In this document: positions 55,045-64,000 of the stretch, one piece after another
Numbering within the stretch: the first letter of the stretch is position 1
How the letters are laid out: each line of letters opens with the position of its first letter
NCBI GenBank assembly: GCA_028753945.1
Contig: JAPNXP010000003.1
Location: 124,001-188,000 of the forward strand
DNA length: 64,000 nucleotides
Direction: 5' to 3'
Origin: Hexactinellida sp. DTS-2022
Lineage: Eukaryota > Porifera > Hexactinellida
The notes under the pieces: model-generated
The model's input: the letters and a program-made list of their open reading frames with translations, nothing else
What the model was told of the DNA's origin: nothing
Database searches by the model: none
Program-made: the position numbers and the translations under genes

Positions 55045-55517
55045 CAGACATGGAGTCAAATACATATGTATTTGTATTTGAGAGTATTTACATACTTTTT
55101 TTCAAGTATTTATACTGTATTTGTATTTTAACTTTCTCTAAATGAGAGTATTTGTATTTGTATTTAAATACCTTCAAAAAGTATTTAAAATATTCAAATA
55201 CTTTATAAATACAATCAAATATTAATTATACACCCATAATAAGTTAATGTTATTTATATACGAGGTAGATGAATATAAGTTGTTTACCCAACAATGGCAA
55301 AGTACCACTCATTGATCTCGAGATTTCTCAAATCTCAATGTGCCTGAAGGCGTTGAAGGCAATTTTTCTGCTAAATGCAAGCTATGCCCATCAGAAATAT
55401 ATGGCTCTACTAAGGCAACATCAAACTTACAAGGTACTATTGGTAATAATTAAATAGGGTACATTGTCATTATAATAAATACTACATTGTTATGTAAATT
55501 ATCTTTCATATTTTCAG

Positions 55518-56708
55518 AGAAAGCACAAGGTACCATTAGAAGAGGCACAAGCAAAAAGAGCAGTCAGAAAACAGCAGTCAACTCTAATATCATTGGTCTC
55601 TACACCTAATAAGTACAGTGCCAAAGATCCACGTCAAACAGAACTGACAGATGCCGTTGTCACATATATTGCTGGCGACTTGTTGCCCCTCTCCACTGTA
55701 GAGAGCAAACGGTTCCGAAATATGATGAACAAGGCTGACCCTAAATACCAAATCCACAGTCGGAAGCACCTAAACAAAGATCTAATGCCTCTCAAGATCA
55801 CCAAAATCCAAGAACAACTTATTACACAAAAACGACTCCAAACTGGTAACACCACAAGATGGAATTCACAACTTGTCATGGTGCGATCCATCCTGCATAT
55901 TCCAGAAGAAATATTGTGCTCCCTAAATACACAGCACCAGATTACTGCATACTACCGCAGTACCCTGAAGGACATGATTGAAATTTTGACGCCTTTCGAA
56001 AGTGCCACACATTGTATTCAAGGTGACAAGGTGATCACTGGGAGTATGGTTGTCCCCTGTGTGCGAATACTGAAGGCGGAGATGGAAGTATTGTGTTCCA
56101 AATACAGTTCCAAGTTCGTGGCTACACTGAAGGACTCTCTTCACAAAAGACTGTTACACTATGAAGAACACGACGGTTTTCAAATAGCAGCTACTTTGGA
56201 TCCAAGGTTCAAGCTACAGTGGTGCTCTCAGGCTGAAATTCCTAGGCACAAGTACAGCCTCATTGCAAAAGCCATAAATATCGCTCCTAGACAGGCTCCA
56301 TTTTCCCCTACTGAAAGCATTCCCAATCCCGAACCTCCGACAAAGAAACATTGTGGGTTCTTCAGTTCACTGATCCACGTTCCTGTCAATGACATCAATA
56401 CTCAAAGTAGTATTGAATTGGAGATACAAGAATATCTAACTACTCCATGTCTTCCAGAAGAATCAGACCCTCTCAGCTTCTGGAAGTCACACACTTCTAA
56501 GTTTCCAACACTTAGCTTATTAGCAAGAAATTTTTTGTGTATACAAGCATCTTCTGCTCCTGTGGAGAGGCTATTTAGCATTGCAGGGAAAATATTTCGT
56601 CCAGAGAGATGTCGTCTAACAGACAAAACATTTGAACAACTGATGTTCCTGAGATCTAATAACTCTAATGAGTATAGTAATATTATAGTTCATATGATTT
56701 TTGATTAG
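55518..56708 (+). CDS. hAT transposase
   Basis: The exon 55518-56708 follows a TTTTCAG acceptor and is open for 396 codons. It includes TGNTTRWNSQLVM (catalytic-core region), AATLDPRFKL and the C-terminal hAT dimerisation domain with FLCIQASSAPVERLFSIAGK and RLTDKTFEQLMFL. An upstream stretch AKCKLCPSEIYGSTKATSNL at 55370-55433 looks like the first half of a BED zinc finger, and RKHK at the start of the exon the second half. The two do not join in frame with the obvious donor, so a one-base lesion or another splice site is involved. The N-terminal part of the RNase H fold is shorter than usual. The core exon has no stop. Confidence 0.85.
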   Translation, partial: RKHKVPLEEAQAKRAVRKQQSTLISLVSTPNKYSAKDPRQTELTDAVVTYIAGDLLPLSTVESKRFRNMMNKADPKYQIHSRKHLNKDLMPLKITKIQEQLITQKRLQTGNTTRWNSQLVMVRSILHIPEEILCSLNTQHQITAYYRSTLKDMIEILTPFESATHCIQGDKVITGSMVVPCVRILKAEMEVLCSKYSSKFVATLKDSLHKRLLHYEEHDGFQIAATLDPRFKLQWCSQAEIPRHKYSLIAKAINIAPRQAPFSPTESIPNPEPPTKKHCGFFSSLIHVPVNDINTQSSIELEIQEYLTTPCLPEESDPLSFWKSHTSKFPTLSLLARNFLCIQASSAPVERLFSIAGKIFRPERCRLTDKTFEQLMFLRSNNSNEYSNIIVHMIFD

Positions 56709-56880
56709 GCTATAATATATGTACTTAGTAGAAGATTATGCAAGCTACATGGTATTCATTAGGTGATAGTATAATAGATTTTTCATGGTTTAATTAAATC
56801 ATCAAAAAGTGAATTGCATATTCATCATTGTTCTATTAATTAAATATTATAACCATGGTCCAGGCGGATCGTGTTAGAAT

Positions 56881-57485
56881 CAGGGGCGTAGATCCGTAAT
56901 TTTTCTGGGGGGGATGGAGAATTAAAAACTAGCACTTTGCGACATATAACACAACTTTATTGAGAACTAGTTATGTGATGTAAGTTAACAGTATTCAACA
57001 TCATTTATTTATACATCGTTTCGATTCCACTATACTGAGACACACATTGAAATGTTTTCTCAAAGAAAATCATTACATAGTAAATACTAAACAACTATCA
57101 AAGTGATAATTATTCGAAGAACCTTTACGAGTGAGAATTAATGATAATTATTCGAAGAACCTTTACGAGTGAGAATTAATTATAAGCATGAGAAATATTA
57201 TTTACAAGTATACATTAATCGGGATTCTTGTATTTATTTCAATGAGTAGAATTAGGAAATGACATCTCAGAATCATTTCTTTGATGACATACTCGAGACC
57301 AGTGTAATTTCAATATAACAAGAGCATAATCTGCTGAAACTCAAAAGTATTGTGAGCCAAAAATCATATATGTAAATATATCCAACCCTAAATGTAGGGG
57401 GGGGATGATTACATAGAGCACCCCCCCCAAACTAATGAGTTGGGGGGGATATACTCCCCCATCCCCCCCGGGATCTACGCCCCTG
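56881..57485. mobile_element. hAT-like MITE nested in the hAT transposon
   Basis: TIRs CAGGGGCGTAGATCC and GGATCTACGCCCCTG are perfect; the TSD GTTAGAAT is exact (56873-56880, 57486-57493). The 605-bp interior is non-coding and contains a direct duplication of TGATAATTATTCGAAGAACC at 57100-57150. Confidence 0.93.
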
Positions 57486-57596
57486 GTTAGAATATGTTGA
57501 ATTAGCATCGATTTTTGCGAATTGTATTTGTATTTGTAATTAAATACATTCCAAAGTATTTGTATTTGTATTTAAATACATTGTCATTTATGAGTG

Positions 57597-57832
57597 CCGT
57601 ATTGCCTTGAATAGTAGCCGGGGCGATTATTAATTTCAAGCCCCATTTAGGTCCAAGTGAAATGTTATGATTTTCGAGAATGGCGAATATTTGTGGAATA
57701 TAATCATTTGAGAGAGTCAATAATTGTAGGGAGGCGATTATTTGATATCAACGGTTATTCTAGGCGGTGTCAAAAAATAATTAGTACATATTTTGGGGGG
57801 GCGATTATTCAAGGAAATACGGTATTTGTATT
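57597..57832. mobile_element. MITE with CCGTATT-CCTTGAATA ends
   Basis: The left CCGTATTGCCTTGAATAGT and right ATTATTCAAGGAAATACGG are imperfect TIRs, each followed inward by GGGGCGATTATT-like sequence. It lies between the previous MITE and the hAT right end. A TA target site is possible. Confidence 0.65.
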
Positions 57833-57917
57833 TGTATTTGTATTTAAAAATTTCACATGTATTTGTATTTGTAATTAAATACTTTTCAAAGTATTTGACC
57901 CCATGTCTGCCTAGATG

Positions 57918-60900
57918 ATTAAAGTTTCCATTGCAAAGTCGACTTTACTTGATAGCCTTTAAAATGCATATTCAAAAAGTTTCCCTCAATCCCTACATTC
58001 TCAGGATATATCATATCCAGCTAAACACTATTATTCACAAATAATCTTGGCCATGTTCATGATTGCTTATAAATCTATTACAGTTAAAATTTTCCATGTT
58101 ACGTAATCAGCCAATATTATTGCATTTTTGGCATTTATATGATGAACCAAAATTACTGTTTTTAATCTAATCAATATTTTTGATAGAAGTGTTGGGAAGT
58201 ATACTGGAACCTTAATGTGGACACATCGGTCCAGCATGTTTTATCCACAATTACGTTGCCTACATTCTGTTTGTATGTTGCCCGGATTATATTAAACACT
58301 TGATGAGAGATAGAACCGTAAAATTTAATACATTATCTATACAAGATGCTCGTCCGCGCTACGCGCGTTATTACAACTTGCACTCGGGCCTGCGGCCCTC
58401 GCTTGTATTTCAAAACACATGCCTTTTTAAATTAAATGTCCGTTGTATTTAATTACATACTCCAATAGACTTAAACTGAATCTAGGCTCCTATAAAAACT
58501 TTCGATTATGGAACGAAAAATGACGAAAAAATTATATACGGTATCCCCTACCTACATCACGCTTTTTGTCATTTTGTAATAAAAAGGACGGGTTGTACAC
58601 GAACCCCCTTGAGCATTACTTAAATTCAAAAGCACAAATTGATTATATTACGGGAATCATATGGGTAATATTCAGGTGACCGCATAATTGATTCTGAGAT
58701 ATTTTACGTAAAATAACTTCTAGATGGGTTAGTCAAAGCAATTTGTTTGAAAAAGCGAAATTGAACAACATTTTACATGCGTTCAAAGTTTTGGCATATT
58801 TTTCCTATTAGACAATACGGTGACGTCATTTCTACCAAGTGGTACCTCAAAAATATGCGTCTTGTACATGACCACCTTTATATAAAACAATTACATAAGT
58901 AGAAGCACCCTGGATTACTTATTTCGAAGAATAATTGCATTGCATCTATTTAGTTGACTATACTAGTTCATCCATGGTCCAGAAATTTGAGTCCGTTTCA
59001 TTGCCTTATGTATAGAATGCTATGGCTCATCCTTTATCGTAAGATCTATGAGTTAATTCAATGCCTCATTAGTGAATATTTAGCGTTAATTTTGATTACC
59101 TTGTAATTAATTACCTTTGATGAAATTGTATTGTACGAAAACCTTTGGTAGGGAAGGAAACCTTTGGGGGACGGTCTAAGTATCCTACTCAAATATTAAC
59201 CTATTATCGCACTTCGCTTTGCGACGTATGGTCCCCACACAACACCCGTAAAGCAGTTGTTGTGTGTTGCATTTGGCACTTGGTGCCTCGTCAAGGAGAA
59301 AGTCATTAAAGATGTTAGAATATAAATATTTTTCAAATTTGTATTATAATGATGCCGTGATATTGAGTAAACCATAAACTAACAGATGACAACATAGGAA
59401 ACTATCGGTCGTACAAATGCTAAATTCAAATAAATTTCACTTCCCCCATAAATTGCTTTGCAAATGTCTAACCTCGAATTCATGAATGAGCCACATTATT
59501 GTAGTAGCTAACTCCCACAATCGTTCAAGCTGGATTATAGCAGGAATGTTCAAATTGTGAATAGTTTCATTTCAGGATTAACCACATGAAAATTTAGATG
59601 TTGGAGTTTTTATTAAGTGCATGATTACGTCACGTTATCATTCGATTATGAGAATAATTGACATGCTGTGTGACAATTATTTCGGTATCATAATGTACTT
59701 GCTATTGCTGTAATAGATTTTAGACTCCTATCTGACAATCCTATATATTTAAACGTATATTTTTGTTTTTCGAATTGATTGAGAAACTTGTAAGAGATTG
59801 AAACTTTTGCTACGAGGATGGAGAATGATGAATCTAGATACATATATTTGGATATCTAAGGAAAATATTAGAAATTGCTGTTGTTTACATGATCTAAATT
59901 ATTCATATAGTTTATAGATAATCACATTTGAAAATTGCCCTAGCAACTTTCTACCCGACTATATTGGGTAATAAAGTATGCTACTATTGTTAAATTACCT
60001 ATTTATGTAGATTTGTTGTTTATATGTTGAAGATATAGCCAAAATTTCAAAATATCTTCTATTATACAAACAACCATCACTAATTGATTGGGAAACCTTA
60101 GATTTTCATCGGGTGATCAAAAAAAGAACATAAATGACAGGAGCGTAGACAACATTTTTGTTTGGGTGGGGGCTTACTTATGGACGGAATTTCATACTAA
60201 TGTTAATAATACATAGCATACCTGCCCACAGTCCAGGGAATCCCTAGACAGTTCATGTATTGCGCGATTTGTCCAGACCTACAGGGATTTACACCATTTG
60301 TCCAGGACATTTAATTGGAGGTAAACTTACTGTATTACAACATTACAATGGTTATTTCTTGTTTTTCCATCGCATAATATACTTCACTGTAATTATTTGT
60401 CTTTGTGTGTCCTGAGAATCCTGGAGGCCTGTACACGCATATTCTTTGATATTGTTATAAGTTTCTCAACAACTTATTTGTACAAAATGCAAATCATGTT
60501 CATTGCGAACTGTGTGACAGTATTTTTATTTATGCTTTCGAGTCCTCTAGAAATGTATTCTGGGCAATGAACCTATGTCCAGGGAGTTCTTGACGTGCCG
60601 TGCGTCCATGCAGGGTGTTATCCAGGCGTATTGAGCGCTCCTAAATGAGCGTAATTTGGATGGATTTTAATCTAGGCGTAGAATATCGAGAGATACTCCC
60701 ATAGACTTAATACAAAATGTGCAAACTAGGCGTACAAAATGAAGAATGAACGAGCTCAAACTAAATCTAGGAGCGCATAATTTTTTGTCTAGATGAAAGC
60801 CTGCGTCCATGGGTTGTCTGGATTAATAAGTACGGTAGGTGTGGTAAATAAATAGTTATTAAAACAAAATTGTGGGGCTTACACCCTAGTACCCTACGGC

Positions 60901-61225
60901 TATGAATAAACATGTTTGTTATTTTTGTACAATTAAACTGTTGAGAATTAATCCCTATACGCCTGAAAATACGGGCGAATCTCTTGGACTGCTGTAGGAT
61001 CCCTGGACGGTTGCGCTGGAGTTAATTAATTAAAGAGAATGAATAACACGATCTGATTAATTTTAATGGAAATTTCGATGCAGTTTAAATGTTGAAAATC
61101 ATTATTGAGTGAGTACGTAGGAGATTATAAATGAGCAGAAAAAATGTACATGTGCAGTGTTAGTTGTATTGAAAATATGTCTGTATATAGCTCCGAAGAT
61201 TTATAGTGTATTTTATGGAGTGGAG
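57918..61225. other. Non-coding repeat debris
   Basis: Hairpin-rich Helitron-like ends occur at 58345-58425 (CGCGCTACGCGCG, GGGCCTGCGGCCC) and 59215-59290. A family fragment at 59755-59870 matches 21330-21440. CAGGGATT/CTGGACA-type repeats at 60220-60620 resemble those in 29180-29600. No gene is supported on either strand. Confidence 0.45.
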
Positions 61226-61409
61226 TGTAACCTCGATTATCCGAACTTCTTGGGACCACTCAAATGAGTCCGGATAATTTACAGTCCGAAAATCAAAGTC
61301 CGGAAAATCGAGGTTGCACTGTAGTACATAAAAGTTGGGACCAACATAAGTGTCCGGATAATCGAAGAGTCTGGATAATCAAAGTCCTGATAATCGAGGT
61401 TGCACTGTA
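61226..61409. mobile_element. pogo/Tc1-like MITE (AACCTCGATTATCCG)
   Basis: The left AGTGTAACCTCGATTATCCG and right GATAATCGAGGTTGCACTGT are inverted. The interior repeats TCCGGATAAT and TCCGGAAAAT. This is the common pogo-type MITE pattern. Confidence 0.7.
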
Positions 61410-61879
61410 TACTGGGAAAAATTCAAATGGGCCCCTAGAATACGAAAAATTGGTAGTTTGTCTATAGAATATCGACATATGCAAGGCCTGAATAAGGTAT
61501 TCATAGGCCTTGGGAACCATCTAGTTCAGGGTTTGACCAAATACATTCAAATGGATTTAAATAAAATACAAATACTTTCATTAACATATGAAAGTAATTA
61601 ATACATAAAAATACATTTCAAATGTATTTAAATGCAATACAAATATTTCCTATGCACAAACCGGACGAAATTATTCATACACACAAAATTTTACATTGAA
61701 ATTAGTACGTACTGCCTGATTAGGTTTATTAATAAAGAGTGATGCATTCAAACTAAACGACATAATGCAATTTTGATTCCAAATTCGTATTCTATGCATA
61801 TAATTTACCCATTGGAGAAGCTCTTAACTATACGTATTACCTATTGATTAGGTAATGATTATCACCCAATGCCCACATG
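61410..61879. other. Non-coding with hAT-like subterminal repeats
   Basis: CAGGGTTTGACCAAATACAT at 61526 and the following AAATACAAATAC repeats resemble the ends of the hAT element at 55045. A deleted relative is likely, with the right end not found. Confidence 0.4.
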
Positions 61880-62540
61880 CATAGGCGCCGAAAGTGGGGG
61901 GTTCAGGGGGGTTACACCCTCCCTGGTTTTTGTTAGGGAGGGTTTCACCCCCCCTGGCTGTGGAAACATTAAGGGAGGGTATTTCCCTCCTGGTCAGGGA
62001 GGATATATTAGACATATTCTTTAATCTTACAAGTATAAAACATACACGTAGACCCATTGAAAATTATATTTCCATAGGGAGTTTTTCTAAATAATATTGG
62101 TGATTTATATATGTACCTGTATACAATTATGCCCGTCCAACATAATGATTTTCTGCCACCATAGCAGTGGCGCAAACATGGGGGTGCGCTGGGGGGCGTA
62201 CGCCCCCCCCCCCCTTAAAATTGGAGGGGCCAACATTATTGGTGCTAGTGATACAGAGCCCTCTGAACAAAAAATAAATTTATAATATCATTTAGGACAG
62301 TAAATATACGTATTATTCATCAAAACAAATCGATATCTGGATATCTCGCATTCCATTTTTTATGGGGTGCTTGGCCCCAGATTCCCCAAAGGTCGCTCGA
62401 AACACTCGCTCCCGCTCCCCCAACTTTAACCTCATACTTGTAAAACTTTGCGTCCATGCACTATAGGAATCGTTTTTGACTTTTCACATTTAAATGTAAA
62501 GTTACACCCTCCCTGGCGCTGGAGAGTTTCGGCGCCTATG
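61880..62540. mobile_element. MITE with CATAGGCGCCGAAA ends and 8-bp TSD
   Basis: TIRs CATAGGCGCCGAAA and TTTCGGCGCCTATG are perfect over 14 bp with an exact TSD CCCACATG (61872-61879, 62541-62548). The interior repeats GGGAGGGT and ACACCCTCCCTGG. A nested CAGTGGCGCAAACATGGGGG sequence begins at 62166. Confidence 0.9.
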
Positions 62541-62548
62541 CCCACATG

Positions 62549-64000
62549 TACCGTTTTCCATAATTTCCAACATGGTACAAGATGGGCATAAGTGGCATAT
62601 GGTAACACTGGAAGATTATTTTCTACCTAATCGATGGGTAATAGAGTTGAACGCTTCTACAATGGCTAATTCGAAGCTTAGAATATTAAACTTGAATCCT
62701 AAAGCAATGATGTGATGTATTTTGAATACATCATCCTGCAATATTAGACCTACTAAAGTCTATTTTCATGTAAATTTTGGGTGTAGGAATACTTCTGTCT
62801 GGGTAGTATATATATGCATATCTAATATATTTGATCACGAAAACCTGGTTCAAATTTCCATTTATTATAAACAGAGTAAATATTATTAATTAAACTCACT
62901 CCAAAGCGCTTTGTCATTTCTTCCTAAAAGGAAAGATTAATCAAATTCCTTAACCAACTCCAGCTTTCTTGGGCTTATAGATTTTATAAATTGACAAAGG
63001 ATACCAAAAGATTGTGTCATACTCGACACTGATACTCTTCTGTCGATATTTTAAATCCATAGCAAATCCATTAATTGTATTCGGTACGGAAGTGAACATA
63101 TGAAACTTTCAGAAAAATATAACTAGTGTGTGTATGGTAAGTAAAGAGTGTAGCAGAATGATATGTCCACCTATTATGTATTCATGTGTTTGAGGGACAT
63201 ACACTTGTCTACTGTTTGCTATAGTCAAACTAATGAATTCAGAGGTAATTCGGGTTCTAAAGGATAAAGCCAACACCCTATACATTATTTGATGCAAAAT
63301 GTATCTACAAGTGATTTCGATAGAGGTTTAATAAACAGTTTCAGATTATAACTTCCTACGCCTTGATTGGCAGATGTTTTTCCCACTTTTGTCACCTGTT
63401 TATTCCCGCATTCAAACACTGGGTTCACAATTATATTTTCACTATCAAGAATCTAAGCTTTATATTCGAAAGTTTCTCTCGATCGCTATTATTCTAATAT
63501 ATATCTTATACGACATATGACAGACATTTCAAGAAAAGAAAATAGGTGGGCCAAACTGAATTGCAAAGTCTGAGGTCTTTTAAATAGAATAAATCATAAT
63601 ATCCGAGAGTTTCTCTCAAATGGGGAAGGGCCAATAATTTAGTATGTTTGTTGTAGTTTACCATCCTATGTTTAGTATAAATGAGAGATGACCTAGTACT
63701 CTCATGTTGTATTAGCTACCTCCAGGGCCGTGCCACTAATACAAACTGACCAGGTCAAACCTGGGCAGAATTTTTCCAGACCAGGTTCTGACCAGGTTCG
63801 TACTAACTTACTGAGTTTCAAAACAATTAATAAGATAATATTTTTAAAGTTTAAACTAGTATAATTTTCTAGCGAAAACTCAAATAAATGAAACCATGAT
63901 ATCAAGATTTTAAGAAGTTAATAATATAATTTTTTTTCAATGGGTAGTCTAGCTTAGACTAGTTAAGTTTGACCTGGGCAGGTATCAATAGGCTCGCACG
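62549..64000. other. Non-coding to the window end
   Basis: AT-rich with no gene on either strand. CAGGGCCGTGCCACTAATAC at 63724 followed by ACCAGGTC repeats looks like the left end of a hAT-like MITE that may extend beyond the window. Confidence 0.45.

Larger units (their letters stand above)
55045..57909. mobile_element. Full-length hAT transposon
   Basis: TIRs CAGACATGGAGTCAAATAC and (reverse) CAGACATGGGGTCAAATAC differ at one base. The 8-bp TSD CCTAGATG is exact at 55037-55044 and 57910-57917. Subterminal GTATTTGTATTT repeats occur on both sides. A transposase gene occupies 55373-56708. Two MITEs (56881-57485, 57597-57832) lie in the 3' part. Confidence 0.93.

Overview
The window is AT-rich eukaryotic DNA with GT-AG introns, few host genes and dense, nested transposable elements. 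Families present include KDZ-type transposases with an Ulp1-like peptidase, FLYWCH/MULE transposases, hAT, a Gypsy LTR element, a CR1/L2/Jockey-like LINE, Helitrons and many 8-bp-TSD MITEs. With a PARP-type ADP-ribosyltransferase and a broken MND1 copy, this fits an aquatic invertebrate metazoan. A sponge or cnidarian is my guess, not something the sequence proves. Layout by region: 1-12.6 kb holds two adjacent DNA transposons. Element B (869-4462, 8-bp TSD CATTATGT) encloses a decayed, truncated KDZ-type transposase gene. Element A (4508-12576, 8-bp TSD GAATTCAT) is 8.07 kb. It carries two convergent multi-exon genes, an Ulp1-like/PHD protein (+) and a KDZ-type transposase (-), between subterminal arrays of the palindrome GGCGCATGCGCC. 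Later insertions sit inside its exons, and removing them restores the reading frames. 13.1-16.8 kb is the most host-like part. It has a PARP catalytic-domain gene, an unknown Cys-rich/coiled-coil ORF and an unknown multi-exon gene, with a near-identical 141-bp potentially structured element between successive ORFs. 18.5-27.7 kb holds a broken MULE with a RING remnant, a truncated Gypsy element, a Mutator-like transposase fragment fused to a minisatellite, and a broken MND1 copy. 28-45 kb is almost entirely rolling-circle-type elements, foldback elements and MITEs. One exception is a small two-exon gene of unknown function (35.1-35.7 kb). 46.9-52.8 kb is a LINE interrupted by a MULE (TSD CCCTGGTC) and by a second element with tandem-repeat ends. 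55.0-57.9 kb is a full-length hAT element (TSD CCTAGATG) containing further MITEs. The remainder to 64 kb is non-coding repeat debris. No tRNA, rRNA, CRISPR or bacterial operon feature is seen. The strongest candidates for something little described are element A as a complete two-gene transposon, and the duplicated 141-bp element linking the ORFs at 13-15 kb.
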